Shown in pieces: positions 35,216 through 61,446 of a stretch of 64,000 nt of DNA. A program made the translations under genes and the position numbers. The notes under the pieces were generated by a model. That model saw nothing but the letters and a program-made list of their open reading frames with translations, was not told where the DNA came from and made no database searches. The stretch's first letter is position 1. Each line of letters opens with the position of its first letter. Source of the stretch: Hemibagrus wyckioides (Eukaryota; Chordata; Actinopteri; Siluriformes; Bagridae); NCBI RefSeq assembly GCF_019097595.1, contig NC_080711.1, forward strand, positions 14,116,928 through 14,180,927, given 5' to 3'.

Positions 35216-38117
35216 TCACATAATCAAATTTGTGTACACAGTACACATGTCCGTCATATATGCTAAAATAATTTGTGGACACTTCAAGTGATATCCTTTA
35301 TGACAGATTTATTCAGCTGTAACACCAGGTTATTGCCACTGTTACTCAAACGGTGAATTTCAGTTTGTCTTTCATCACTGCTGATGGATTGTGTACACAG
35401 TGTCCATGCGGTCACAGTCATGCGGCTTTGGCTGCTAACCTTTGTTTGCATGTCTTGCTAGCATAGCTGCCAAGCAGAGGAAGTAAGTGTGACTGGGCTT
35501 CACGGGAAGGCTTAAAGTGGCAGAATAATTCACGTGTCATATTTATAGACATTGTACATTTAACCCTTATGTTCTGCCTGGTCTGAATAGGTCATTTAAA
35601 TAATGGTAAGAGTTGTCCAATCTTCCGGTACTTTCTTTAGCTGATCTTAAACTACTTACTTTTTAATCATACAATTCAGTAGTCATGTTGTAATCTGTTT
35701 GAGGTGGCATAATGATTAAAAAAAATCATCAGTGATCCAAGATGGCCGCCTACTGGTAATCATGCAGTCTTTTGGGTGAGACAGGCTTGTATGTAATATG
35801 TAGTTTTTTAGGATTTGAAGCATCCTAATATAAAAATGATTATTAGAATGAACACAATGGGCAGTTTATGCTGTGTGTGTTCAGAGTTGTAGAAAACACA
35901 TCAACCCATTCTGACCAATCAGAATGAAGAATTCGACATGTATGTTGTTCTTATTACACACACATGTTCATACATTCACACGGAATATCTAGAGGTGATT
36001 TAAGTGTTGCCAATCCACTTACCAACAAGCAAAGCTCCACACAGACATTAGCTTGATTTCCCATCAGTATAAAGAAATGCAGCAAGTCTGACATAAAATT
36101 AGTCAGGACACTATCGACTTTCAGTGTGAGATGTTTTTACCTCTGTTGGAATAAACTTACCCAGAATTTTAGTAGATGAAGATAATGCCTTCAAATTTCA
36201 GATGCTTATAAAGGACATCTCAGAGAGCAGAAATAGGTTTGATCTACTGTTAAGATATACATATTTGTATTAAAAAAAACCTAACTTTTTGTTTTATGGA
36301 ACTTTCCTAAAATCTGTTGCTCCTAGTAGGCTAAATAAAAAAAAACTGAAATACTTTTCTGGCCTCTGGTAAAAAAAAAGAGTTGAAGTTGGCAACAACA
36401 AACATAAATTCATTTATTAGATTTCATTGAATATGATCAGTAAGGAAGCTGTATAACAGAGCTAAGGGAAAGTAAGCTCTGAAAACAAATTAGTATAGAT
36501 GATAAAAATGGGAGCTTGCTGAGAAGAAGAAAGCATGAATAAATGCAGGAATTTTATAACATAGCACACAGCAGGACACTGCACTGTTGACCTGCAGAGA
36601 CCTGATGAAGCATGAAGATGAGGAACAGACAGTGTGGTCTATTGATTTATTCAGATTCTCTTCAAATGCATGAAAATGTCAAAGGGCATTTGAAAAAACT
36701 TAAAAAGGAGCGTGAGAGAGAATGTTTTAGCGAAAGACGAGTGAGTATCATGTTGGTAGATGTGAATTCTGTAATCACATTAGGCATCTCTCGAGCATTA
36801 TTAGGTTTAATGATTATACGATTACTTTGATCCTCCTTCCTGATAAACCGGAGGACAGTGTAAAACAGATGCATCTTCAAAAGTGTTCGCGTTCACCATC
36901 CCGATGGGAGCATTTCAAGGAAAGCAAAGTAGCTACATGAACATTGAGAAGAGAGATCGGGATACCATATGGTGCTGACAGGATATCCTGCTGGTATCAG
37001 TCTCATTAACAAGACTAGAATGCAGTAGTGACTGAGTTCCTGTTGTTGTCACAAGTCTTCTCACCAGCTACTGCAGCTGGGCAGAATATGAATCATGAGC
37101 TTACAGACCAGGTCAGGAGGCCTGCTACAGTTTATCTGCTAAGAATACATGTATAATACTATGTGGTTTAGGGTGCCTGCTATTAAATTCACTTAAAAAT
37201 TATAGTGGGGATTAATTAATGGCATTATGTCAGTTTTATTCATTCAATTTATTAGTCAATTTATTCATTTTTAACAATAAATAATCATCATAATGCATAA
37301 ATAATCATGCACTACTACATGAATGAATACTTATAATACAATACTTATGATACATGTATAAATATTTATATATAAACTCATGATGAGTTAAGGCATACAC
37401 TAATAATGATCTTATGAGGAATAAACCATAACGACAACGTGATTCTTATTAATCTGATTTTTATCACTACTGATAGATGTGTAGTTCTGTTTAGTTGCAC
37501 AGATAATATATGAAATACATTCACTAAAATAATACCTTAAACCTTCCCATTATTAGGAAAACCTACACTCATTCCTCACTCTTCACTTGTTCATGTAATT
37601 AAGTTGCAGTCGCACAATAAATAAAATCAAGCAGATACAAGAAGACATTGTCCAGTCCTTTTCTATTCTTCAACTCCAGTGAGCCTGTGCCCAGTGTACC
37701 TCCACATTCCCTCTTCTTGGCTGACAGAAGTGACCCCTGATGTGGTCTTGCTGCATGTTGTGTGTTCTTTGTTATTTGGGTTACCACAGCCTTTCTGTCA
37801 GCTCAAACCAATCTAGCCTTGCTCCTCTGATTTCTCTCAACAAACTATTTTGTCCTCACTGCTGCTTACTGGATGTTTTTTGTTTTTGTTTTGTGTTGTT
37901 TTTCACACCATCCTGTATGTACTCCGGAAACTGAGGCGATTTTGAAATTGTCAGACCAGTAGGTTTGGAAAAAAACAACAACAGCAACAACTACATTCAC
38001 TAGTAGCAGTTGATTTGAAGTTGTTTTCAATCCCATTTTTTGGGCAGAAAAGTACAGGTATGTTATGAGTCAATACAACAACAACAACAGCAATAAAAAA
38101 AACAATAGCAAATAATA

Positions 38118-38312
38118 ATAAGAATAAGAATAAGAATAAGAATAAGAATAAGAATAAGAATAAGAATAAGAATAAGAATAAGAATAATAAAACAAACCCC
38201 ATTTAACTCTTAAACGAGCAGGGCTAAAATAAGTAAAAGACTTTCACTGGAACAGTCAGGAACAACAACAACAACAACAACAACAATAATAATAATAGTA
38301 GTAGTAGTAGTA

Positions 38313-38394
<82 letters not shown>

Positions 38395-38470
38395 CAATAA
38401 AACAAACCCCCAATAACTCATAAACAAGCAGGGCTAAAATAAGTAAAGGACTTTCACTGGAACAGTCAGG

Positions 38471-38503
<33 letters not shown>

Positions 38504-38636
38504 AATAATAGTAATAAAACAAACCCCCAATAACTCATAAACAAGCCGGGCTAAAATAAGTAAAGGACTTTCACTGGAACAGTCAGGAACAACAACAACA
38601 ACAACAACAACAATAATAATAGTAGTAGTAGTAGTA

Positions 38637-38685
<49 letters not shown>

Positions 38686-38818
38686 TAATAAAACAAACCC
38701 CCAATAACTCATAAACAAGCAGGGCTAAAATAAGTAAAGGACTTTCACTGGAACAGTCAGGAACAACAACAACAACAACAACAACAATAATAACAATAAT
38801 AATAATAATAATAATAAT
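38118..38818. repeat. Compound tandem array: four copies of a 73-bp core separated by trinucleotide runs
   Basis: Cores (AAAACAAACCCC...GGGCTAAAATAAGTAAA...ACTTTCACTGGAACAGTCAG) begin at about 38189, 38399, 38516 and 38690. Each is followed by (CAA)n then (TAA)n, with (TAG)n in two of them. A (AATAAG)n run precedes the first core. The long poly-Ile/Leu/Val frames here are repeat artefacts. Confidence 0.9.
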
Positions 38819-39859
38819 TGAGAGGAATTTGTGCAGTTAGGGTTCCTAACATTTCACAAGTGTTCACAATATTATTTGTTTATATTAAATTGAGCCATAT
38901 GAATGGCATACAGCAGTGGATTTAAGCATGTAACAGTATCCCTGAAAGTTAACAGTTACCATGGAAAATATGTGATGTAGTAAGCGTGAAGTGCATGTCT
39001 GAGAAAGTGGAGCTTGTTGTCACAAATCTGAGCCCTCATAATGCATGACAGTCACACACATACAAGCTCCATAAGGTAAAGCAGAGGGCAACATATTCCC
39101 AGAATGCATTTCACAGGGGTCAGTGTGCCAATTTTAGCAGCACAGCCAATGGCAGGACAGGAATCCTACTGAACATCCATGAGGACCAGGTTCGAGTTAC
39201 TAGTCAGTGAGGGAGAGGGAGCGAGGGAGAGCATTCAAAAGCAGTGGTAAAACAGGATGTACGTGATGTCCTACCTGCCTAAAAAAAGTACATGCAGTAT
39301 AATGAAGGTGACAGAAAAGCTCACTGCACTTTCATCCTGTTCCGTACAGAATGCGTACAGGGTAAACAGTATAGGGTCTATAGGGTTACTGAATACGACC
39401 TCAGGTCTCAGACAAAGATGATAGAAACTGTATCAAGCCAGAGCATTTTTTTTGTGAAACATGCAATAGTATGATTGTATTACTGATAACAATGTGTGGG
39501 ATGTCATGAGTCTAACTATAAAAAATAATTCATTTTAATATAAAATCTGGATATTTGCTCTGTGTCAAAATACTGTCTTTCTAATAAAAATATTATGAGG
39601 ACAGGTGAAAAAATTAGGTAAGGTAGGTAGCTTGCAAAAATTAAATTTGTATTAAGATAGGTACTCATTACTGTCTTTCAATTGTTTTCAAAATTCCTCA
39701 TAAAGATATGTTTCCAAAAAAATAAAAAATAAAAAGTACAATTACTTAATAATTTGAACTTAATTTACTTAAAATTATAATTTTTTGGAAACTGAAGTGA
39801 ACAACTCCTTAAAAACAAACCACGTGTATTTTAAATAAATATCTCATGTAGTAGGCATA

Positions 39860-39860
39860 T

Positions 39861-39899
<39 letters not shown>

Positions 39900-39900
39900 T
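39860..39900. repeat. (TTTA)n microsatellite
   Basis: About ten TTTA units. Confidence 0.95.
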
Positions 39901-40615
39901 GTGAGTAAAAACACATTGTACATACTTCTAAATTTGTTTCAGTGTGTTATTTCTAAGAAGCATCAATTGCTGTTGCATACATTACTGTAATGAAATATTG
40001 TTTGTGGTAGTATTTGTAACCATTTACTAAGTTAATACTATTCAGTTCCTCAGTAACTGCTCCTGAAAACAATTAACAGCAATGCTGAATAAAACACAAT
40101 AATTCTGTAACTAATATTAGACAATTGAAGTAAATTAATAAACTAGGCTACTCATCAGTACTAAGCTGACAAAACTAAAATGAATTGTTATCTAGTTTTG
40201 AATACTAGTTACCAGTGATTTAATAGTAAGGGTTAGGGCAGTGATTTATCTTCTTACTGGTGAGGAGAACAAAAAAACAATAGGTAATGTTTAATAAATC
40301 AGTAATTATTTAGTCTCTCCAGGACTGTGCAAAATTCCAGAGGGACTGATTATTGTGTCTGTAATGATGGAGTAAGTATGACACTGGTACATGTAGACGC
40401 CACAGTGTTTCAGAATTAAATATCAAGTCATTATGGTTTGTTAGAACAGTAGTTTATTATAGTGATCAGAAACTATACTTCTACGATCAGAAAAACTAAG
40501 GAACTGTACACAAATAAAATCTAATCTGTAATTATTATTTTACATACAGAGAACGCTCCCAAGATTGAACATATAAAAGAGAAGTGAAGATTGGAGTCTT
40601 GATTAAAATTCAGTC

Positions 40616-40621
40616 TTTATT
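40616..40621 (-). terminator. pecam1: pecam1 polyadenylation signal
   Basis: The minus strand reads GAGAATAAAGACTG about 220 bases past the pecam1 stop codon. It is the first AATAAA downstream and gives a compact 3' UTR. Confidence 0.6.
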
Positions 40622-40839
40622 CTCAGCTACACAACTGTGTCACATCACAACACAATGATTTGTGCAACCGCTAATTCACACCATATACAAAAATAATCCT
40701 GTCTGATGAAATGGCACAGAATGTATACAATACACAGCAGCAGGGTCTTCTCACTGGCAGGCAGGTGGAGCTGGAGTGGAAGCAGAATAAATTAGATGTG
40801 AACGACATGCGGTATGTCTAAGTGAAGTGAGTGAAGAGT

Positions 40840-52625
<11,786 letters not shown>

Positions 52626-54744
52626 CCCAGTGTGTTGTGTGACTCCGTAGATGCACAAGAGAATGTAAGAAGGAGGGTTTCATGGAACTGGAGCTGCTCT
52701 GCAATCTTTGTTTTTGCTTTAATCAGGAAGTGAGCGCTACTTCCTCAGGATGTGCGCATTTTTATTGTATCGTTTGCCCTTAAGTGGACCACTGTTCTAA
52801 CAATGCTTGACCATGTCATGCTCTGACTCCTTTAGGACATTTCTGTGCTAAAGATATTTAGTCCAGTGGCACAAAATACAATTGAACATGTAACACAACG
52901 TGTCTTTGTTGATACTGACCCATCTCAAAAGCTTGAAACAGAAAGATGTAGCGGAAAAGCTGCTTTAGCTGAAGCAAAATGCCTCAGGCTTGCATGATTC
53001 TGAAGGGAGGTGTGAAGCACATTCACTGGGAATAAGCTGCTGCAATGTTCCAGTATACACACTAGGTGCTGCTGGAGGTTCATGTTGTGTATCTCCATCT
53101 GACGGGTTATCTAACTCCTACATGCAGCCTTGCAACAGACCACAACACTGCTCTGAGCATCAATGTTCATTATACTTGTTTACATTAACCCTTGTGTTTC
53201 TTTTCACCACTTAGCAGTGTATGTACTGTTCATGGGTCATATAGCCATTGGGCAGGTGAGGGAGAAAAAATATCTGCAATGGTCAACAATGAATGAATCT
53301 ATTAATTATGGAACAGTAAAAACACACAAAACCTCTTCTCACGCCTGGGAATGCTCCTGCCAGCATGTGTCTGTGATCAGGTATGTGTGTGTATAAGACA
53401 TGGGGTAGTTCAAAATAGAGTGAGTTCACCATATTTATTTATTTATTTATTATATAACAAGCAATATTTTGTGTAATCTGCTTCATTCTTGGATCAAAAT
53501 GACCCAACCATTATCTGAAACGAAATGTTAAAGAAAAAAAAATGTATGATTCCATGTTCATTAAAAAAAAAAGATCATAAATGTATATGTGCAGAATCCA
53601 AATAAGCTGATTGTTAAGTCCAGTATATGTACAACAGACAACAGACCAGTTAACATAAACAATACATTCAAGATGGATGTAAAAAGTGAGCTTGTCATCT
53701 AAACAGACTTGACTATCGGCATGAGCATCAGATTCTGCATTAAAACCAAATGGTTGCTGATTACATTCTGATAAGCGACCAGTATAACCAGTAAGATAAT
53801 GCCTAGGAAAAGAACAGAATGGTTTAAATCCCAAACAAACTCAGATGTTTTCATTTCATTTAAAAATGGCCACACAACTTACAAATGCAAATCACATGGA
53901 TGAGTGCAGAAAGGGTCAGCAGTTACTAATCTCACCAAAGCAGACACACCAAGTGGCTTCACAGTAGGAAGAGCAGTGTACATGTCTTCCCTGCCCTCTA
54001 GGTCACTGACTGATAAAAGGTTGGCTGTAAAATTATAATTTCTCTTTCATATGATGCCTTATTTCTGCAAAAAGGGGGAATTTATTTGCATGTGTTGAGA
54101 ACTTGAACTCTAAAGGTCTCAGAGGAGGCCACACTGACATTTAACTGCATTTTACAAATATTGTCCTATATAAATGTTAATATTAATAAAATAAATTTAT
54201 GAGGGAAATATGGTATGAGACAAATGGTCACTTGCATCATCTGAACTGTCTGAATGATTGAAGAGAAAATGAATAATTTATCTACAAGTGTGTTAATTAA
54301 ATATGATACCATGACACAGTAATGAAGTGAAACGTGCTTTCTCTAGTAAAAGTACAGTTTGCTAATTCCAAATTGTTATAATTTATATGATATTAGAGAA
54401 TGAGCCAAAGGATGAGTCATGTTGGCTGTGTTCCTAGCATGACATCACGTTAAGATTTAATTCATTCTATTTTTACAAGTCTTTCAGTCCACGCTGGCCA
54501 CGTCAGAGATGCGCGTCAGTGAAGGATCAAATTTAAGCACACTGTACGGCTCTTGGTTTGCATCATATCTATGTTTTTTATTCTCATGCATGATTGAAGC
54601 GTAAAGTTGAGAGCAAGCAAGACTTCGCAATGTGAGCTCTGCTTCTTCTTCTTTGTCGTCGGCTTCCTCTTTGTGTTCTATATTCTTTTATATAATCTTG
54701 CAGAGCAATGTGAGCTTCCTGCACGGTTCACATCTCACTTCAGA

Positions 54745-55390
54745 ATGAAGAAAACGTGTGATCATTGTGACTTGTGGCATGGATGTTGGTACCAGAAGGG
54801 TTGGTTTTAGTATTTCATAAGCTGCTGTTCTACTGGGATTATCTCACACAACAGTCACGAGAGTTTTAGAAGAGGATTGTGTGAAAAGCAAAGTGACACT
54901 TCTGTGGGTGGAAATGCCTTGTTGATAAGAGAGGTCAGAGGAAATGGTCAGCTTGCTTCGAGATGCCAAGAAGGATATAGTGACTAATATAATCACTCTT
55001 TACAGCCATGGTAAGCAGAAAAGCATCTCAACATGCACAAAACATTGAGCCTTGAGATGAATGAGCTACAACAGCAGAAAACCCAGCTGGGTTGCACTCC
55101 AGTCAGCCAAGACCAAGAATATGGGCCTAGACTCACCCAAACCGGACAGTTGAGGACTGGAAAAAGACCAGGTGTTGTTTTTTTAATACGCAAACCAGCC
55201 CATCTGGCATCAACAACCATGCCACAGTTAAAATCCCAGCGAGCACACCTTTTCCCTTTCTAATGTTTAATGTGAACCTATCTTGACCTGTATTTGATTT
55301 TTGCATTGTTTTGCTGCGACCTGATTGGCTAATTGGATAACTGCATAAATGAGCATGCTCCTTTCCTATTAAAATGACAAGTGAGTGTAT
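54745..55390 (+). mobile_element. Decayed Tc1-like element fragment
   Basis: The plus strand retains a transposase-like order: GGTACCAGAAGGGTTGG, CACACAACAGTCACGAGAG, GTGGGTGGAAATGCCTTGTTGAT, ATGAGCTACAACAGCAGAA and ACTGGAAAAAGACCAGG. It then jumps to the 3' flank (CATCAACAACCATGCCACAG ... GCGACCTGATTGGCTAATTGG) and a terminal TTTCCTATTAAAATGACAAGTGAGTGTA. The catalytic core is deleted. Confidence 0.7.
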
Positions 55391-55609
55391 ATAATGATAT
55401 ATTATATAGTTTATTACTATTATATGCTATTCCTGTACTATACTTGCTTAATTGGGACAAAAATAGTTGCAACTGACTTTTAGCTAACAAGCAAAAAAAT
55501 TTACTTGTATAATTGTTTACTTAATATGTGGTTTTTCCCCAAAGAAATGGAAGCATACTATTGTCTAGAATGTCTTTATATTATGTAGAAATGAAAATTT
55601 TCTTTCTAA

Positions 55610-55955
55610 CTGAAAGGTCAAGCCCAAATCTGTTCTAGTGTGACAATGCCCCTGTGCACAAAGCAAGGCCCATGAAAAAGACTGGACGATTTGAGCGGAA
55701 GAACTTGGGTGTTATGCACAGAGCCCTGACCTCAACCCCACTCAACAGCTTTGGGATGAACTGGAATGCTGACTGTCCACCTGACCCTTTTGTGTGCCAC
55801 CAATACCTGCCAAGGCAAATCCCCAGAGACATGATCCAAAAGACAGCATAAAACCTTCTCAGAAGAATGCAGGCTGTAAAATCTAGAATGGGATGTTCAG
55901 TAAGCACATATTATTGTAATGGTTAGATGTCCATATACTTTTGTATCTCTCTCAG
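55610..55955 (+). mobile_element. Tc1-like transposase remnant
   Basis: GTGTGACAATGCCCCTGTGCACAAAGCAAGGCC and CCTGACCTCAACCCCACTCAACAGCTTTGGGATGAACTGGAA correspond to the DxTPVHKAR and DLNPxxxLWDELE regions of the family at 14885. Intervening frames are broken. Confidence 0.7.
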
Positions 55956-57539
55956 ATGCCCTTATTATAAAAAAGAAAACAGCAAAGGTGCCCTCTATGG
56001 TGTCCCTTCTGTACATATCATATGATATAGTACTCTCTAAGGTACCCTAGTAACCCTAAGAGTGGAAAAAAATGATGAAGTGCTATCTAGGGTGCGTCTA
56101 CATGTGAGAAAACATGATGAAGTGGCCTCTAGAGTAACCTTGCAGTGATGCAGGACTGCAAGAACATGATGGAATGCCCTAATGGGCGCTCTTCTACTGG
56201 AGAAAATGAAATGCAGTGCCCTCTAGGGTGCCTACATAGTCGAGCAATCATGAGTTAACATTTCCCTGTTTTTTTCCCCAACTGTGTGTAGGAAGTGGTG
56301 TTTTATATGTTTTTTGGCCCTTGGCCATTAAACTGCCTGTGTCCACAATGGACTGGATTTCTTAACTATGTCTGCCAATTACACAAAGTCTACCAGTTTG
56401 GGAGTGTGAGGGTTCATGTGATCCCCCCGTGGATTCTTTAGGATAGAATTTTAGTATAGTAGTACTTAGTTCCTAAATGCTTAAACTCAACAGGTATATT
56501 AGCAGGAAGGGTTACCACAATTCCTTGAAATGCCTTCATCATTCACAGTGCAAATCTCATGTCACAAAATATGCTCTCTCTAATGGCTTATGGCATTTGT
56601 ACTGTTGAGTATGCCCTCTATTACACTTTATTGAATATGCATGATGACACTCAGACATTAAATTATTCTGTATAAAGACCTGGGGGCCAAACAACACATT
56701 GCATTTACTATTAGTCAGGCACACTATAAATTAATACACACTGCAATGCAGTGGCTTGGGTTGAATGATTGGAACCCTTGAGCATTTGCGGTGGTGGTGG
56801 TATTGAAGGAGCAGACCAGGTCTGAGCTCTGTTCTTCTAAAAGCATTGAATGACACTTCTTCCCCCCAAACCACAGTGCCAGGAGAACAATGCCCTCTGA
56901 CTATTGAACAACAGCTATAGCCATAAAAATATCTCTCACTGCTAATAATGGTTGTCAGCCTGCTGAAAAAAATCATCACAAGGAGAAACTCATAGAAATA
57001 TGGCTGGATGAGTCAGTGTGAGCAGGTTAAAGAACAGGTTACCATGTATTCAACCAAATGCTTTTCCATTAGAGCAACAGAGAACCCCTAATATGTGTTA
57101 TTTGTTTGTTACAATAGGTTTTTATATGACTAAACTACTCTTACATTTTCATTTAATTTCTGTTCCATGTGCTATAGGCAAAGCAGAATTATATTTTCAC
57201 TTGGTTTTTGTGATTGGCCTTGGAAACTAAAGATGACAACCTTGTACCAAACCAGTGACAACTATGACATGTAATATTTGCTTCAAGTAAATGAAGCCGC
57301 ATGCTGCATTTTGTTTTTCAGCATAAGGGAGTAGAGAACATTACATAGACTGGGTTCTGATAATGCTTGTATAGAGGCTTGAAAGACAACAGATTTACAC
57401 CAAATCTCAGTGTTATGTAACTATAGAAATAGTCTTAGATTGTTTCAACTACTTTTTGCTTGTAAATATAGAAACAGACCAGCCATCAAACACTGGTGGA
57501 TTTTTGGATCTCTCACCATTCTGTGTAAACTTTATTGAC

Positions 57540-57760
57540 TGTATATTAAAACCCCTGGAGATCAGCAGATTCTAAAATACCAAACCCAACCACCAATAAC
57601 CATGACCACATTTTCCTCTCATCCTGATAGTTCTGGCCATTACCTGAAGCACTTGACCTCTATTTGCATGGTTTTATGCTTTGCATTGCTTCCACATGAT
57701 TGCCTGAATGTGCATGTGTATATATATACACCTAATAAAGTGAATGGTGGTGAATTTTTG
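57540..57760 (+). mobile_element. 3' end of a Tc1-like element
   Basis: CTGGAGATCAGCAGATTCTAAAATACC, AACCACCAATAACCATGACCAC and a terminal ACACCTAATAAAGTGAATGG give the same order as the end of the element at 54745-55390. Confidence 0.6.
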
Positions 57761-59084
57761 ACCATGACCATGCCCTAAATTTGTATTTGCATATACTATA
57801 TTTGGACGCTGAGTTCCTTCTAAACATGTTAGGAATTGAGGATAAAAGAAAGTTGACTAGCTGTAAGTCATTTAATACTAGACGAAACTGCCTAAAACAT
57901 ACAAAATGCTGTCTACTTAGTGTGTAATTTGAAGATTACGATATGTTTGGATGAAATGTTTGTTTAGAATGCTGCCTGCTGAGGTACTTACATCTGGCCA
58001 ATTATTGAAGTCAACATGCTTTTATCATTTATTGTTCTACATATTCCATAACCAAGAGTTTAGTGAAAAATAGTGGCAGACGCACACCAGGGAGCGAGCA
58101 TGCACTTCAAGCACAAATAAGGTATAAGCAATTATTGATGACTTAAGATTTGTAGCAAGAATTGGCTTCTGCATACACAGAATATTCTCTCTATTTTCCC
58201 CAGTGGGATTTAATTTAATCTTATTGACTGTCAGTAACTTAGCAATGTGATGATGTATGCTACCATCAAAGTCTGTCCCAAACTGTTCCCTTACAGGTAC
58301 ATTTGTAGATATTGATACCCTGTATTATAACAGCTGACAAATGATTTATGAGATAGCAGAGGCATCAACGCCTTCTGCTTCAGACACATCGCATAGTTCT
58401 AAAAATGTAAATGACTAAATATACATTCTTTCCTATTATCAAGAAAAAAAATCAATGTCTGGGATTTGGATAGCTTTTCTAGCCCCCTCCTTAACATCAC
58501 TAATCATCTGAGAGTTCTTTGTATACTCTCTCTTTGCCTTTAAGTCTTTGCCTCCCTCCCCGTCCCTCTACAGTTCCCTATTTTGTTTCCTGTCCTGAGC
58601 TGCAGCCACAATGAACTGCAATTCCACAATACACCCTTTCATAACCTCCTCCCAAATTACCCTGCTGTTCTGAGATCCTGAGTCAATAATATGTGACGTG
58701 ACACACCAAGTACTTTTCCTTATCGCTGCTGTCTGCTAGAGACAATGCGGACAAGACGATTCCAGTTTTAAATATTGTCTCTACGTGTACATACAAATCT
58801 AACATATAACCTTATTTTATCCGTACTTTATTTGAAGACCTTATGCTAATGTACACATTAAGTCACCCATTAGAGCCGGTGTTGCGGGAGGCTGTGGAAA
58901 AAAAAAACTTAGATAGAACAATGGAAGAAACATGTATTATTAAATACAATAAATATCATTTTCTCTCAAGAATATCCGCGCACCTTCCTTATTAACAAGA
59001 ACACTTGTACACCAGCACATTCATGCAATTATCATGTGGCTATAGAGTGAAGCAAAAAGTGATGCAGCTTCACAAAGGTAAAAA

Positions 59085-59335
59085 ATATGATCTTGGTGAC
59101 CATGATATGTTTGTTGGTGCCAGACGGGGTGGTTTGAATATTTCAGAAACTGCTGATCTGACAGGAAGGCTACAGTAACTCAAATAACTCTCAGACTATT
59201 CAGTTTCAGTGAGCCTGTGCCTACTTCCTCAGATTTATGTTCATGGCCAAAAGGAGTGGAACCTGGATAATTCCATGAATGAACAGGGGTACATATGTTT
59301 CCTATTAAAATGTCCAGTGAGGGTATATGTCTTGT
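59085..59335 (+). mobile_element. Internally deleted Tc1-like fragment
   Basis: TTGTTGGTGCCAGACGGGGTGGTTTGAATATTTCAGAAACTGCTGATCTG and GGAAGGCTACAGTAACTCAAATAAC match the 5' part of the family at 54745. TTTCCTATTAAAATGTCCAGTGAGGGTATA is its terminus. Confidence 0.6.
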
Positions 59336-60906
59336 TAAAAATAAATAAACTGCTTCCCTAATATTACCTATGATTGTAGTACTCAAATTACTGATTACAA
59401 AACTGACCTTTAAACTTGTCATGTATCAAACTGTAGGCCAATATCACATTATTTCCAACATCCTAGAAAAGGCTGTAACTCAGCAGCTAAGCTCATGATT
59501 GCACAGAAATCACATACATTAAATGTTTCAGTCCTCACGTTACTGGGGCAGAGCTGGTTAAAGTAGTAAATGGCCGATTACTGGGTTGTGTCTCCTTGAT
59601 TATATTACATGTGTATCTGATACTATGCTGCTTGGAGCTTTTTGCACTTGTTTCTCACTTTCTACTTCAGTAAATACCCTGAATATTTGCACTTCAGTGT
59701 TGCTTAAGAGGAAAGTGATAGATTTGTAGTCACAATATGCCCTTACCAAATATTAATTTATTACACTTAGTAGTTTGTCTTTTCCTCTTATAAAAAATCA
59801 AAATATATCATAATATATCAGACGTTAGAGCCACACTTAGTAGTATTTCTCTAGGAGAAGACTTAATAATTATTACGTTAATTTTAATTGGTGTAATTTT
59901 GATGGTCAGTAGTGATTCAAATGTTAATGTGACACTATTTATTTGTCCCTACATCAGATAATATTCATTAATTTTCTAACATAATTACTATGACAATAGC
60001 TCTGATTTGTATCAACACACTCATTCTAAAGATGTTGCTGTTGCTCTAGTAACAACAAAAACAAAAGCAACAACTGACTTTCCAGTCAGTTTCATTCAAC
60101 ATTTATGGGAAGTACCAGACTTTTGAGAAGTAAAACAGCCCAATTAAAGAAGACATCAGAAAGAGAAAGTGGATATCATCAAATAGGGAAAAAAAAAAAG
60201 ACTTAAAATGGGCTTTTTAAAGATTGGGTTGGTGAAACGAGGCTGCAGTCATTTGTGTGAACAAATGAAAGCTCAGTAAAACCTATAACTAGTTTAAATA
60301 AAAAACTTCTTTAAAATAAACGGTGGATGAGGGCAAGTATGTTTGTCTTCCCCATAATGCTAAGACAGAAAATCATAAATGAGTAGTATTATCAAACATA
60401 GAAAATTACTCTAACTTTTTTTCATGTTTGCCAGGTCCAGCAATCCTAACTGCCTAGTGAACACTTTTCAAAAATATCTCTCAAAATGCCATGAATTTTT
60501 ACTTTTGTCGTTTTAACATAGTAGCTGTCCATATCATAGTGAGATGGACAGCATGTCCATTTGGTACTCTAGAGAGCCAACTGGTACCTGGGAAACATGT
60601 TTAGCCAAATGAATGAGAAGGCCACTCTGTCATTGTGACATAGCAACTACTCAACTAGAAGCACTGTTATCAGATCAGGGACTGGAGGGCTGACAATATT
60701 AGTTACAGGTCACAAGTGTGAAAATAGCCTGCAGTGCTACTGGGCACCTTCTGTACAAGAGAGAAAATGCTAGAGTTGGATGCTTTCCTGAAGGAAACTC
60801 CCTTCAGGATCCAAAACTGCCTAGACAGTGCACCAGACTTGGCAATGACTTGGCAACTCAATGTCCAACTGTAACATAAATAGAAAATCACAATTTAATT
60901 ATAACA

Positions 60907-60935
60907 AGAGGAGAGAGAGAGAGAGAGAGAGAGAG
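60907..60935. repeat. (GA)n microsatellite
   Basis: About 14 GA units. Confidence 0.95.
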
Positions 60936-61446
60936 GATGGTGTGGGATGATCACCTGGGTACTATGATGCAAGTGAATGTAGGAAACAACTTACAACTTT
61001 AAATGCAACTATGAACATATAAGATGACCAGTATAATAAGAATAAAATGTGTATTTGTTATCAAATTGCTGCTGTATGTGCGTAATAGCATGCTTTGGCC
61101 TGTGTTATTATTGCAAAATAATGTACTTTGGCATGGCCATGGTTCATATGTTATCCGTTACTGAAAAAAAGTCCCAAGGCAGATTATTTTGGACTTATGT
61201 GGAAGTGCAACATCTGGGAAAATGGTCAGAATCATATGAAGAAGTGAGGGTTAGACTTACAGCCAAGACTATAGATTCATGAAAACTGTCATTTTATGTC
61301 ATGTGATTAGACAAAGTTACCCCTTAGAAATAATATTCTGTAAAATTTTGTATAATATTTTTTAGCCCATGTCACTGACATATCTGTAATACATCATTAG
61401 CAGTGTTTGAAAAAGGTTTATGCGATAAACTTGACAGTAATATGTA

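Larger units (their letters stand above)
28300..40590. other. Long intergenic region between pecam1 and ppp1r27
   Basis: No exon of a known gene was recognised. The region holds dispersed repeat copies (31.1, 32.7, 34.5 and 34.9 kb), (AATG)n at 30524-30568, a compound tandem array at 38.1-38.8 kb and (TTTA)n at 39860-39900. Two short minus-strand frames, 29233-29541 and 33248-33457, look more protein-like than chance but match nothing I know. Confidence 0.6.

Noticed and set aside
38210..38704. 164-residue poly-Ile/Thr/Val frame
   Set aside because: It arises from (TAA)n, (CAA)n and (TAG)n runs read on the minus strand.
38118..38818. CRISPR-like alternation of repeats and spacers
   Set aside because: The spacers are simple trinucleotide runs and the host is a vertebrate. 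This is a compound satellite.
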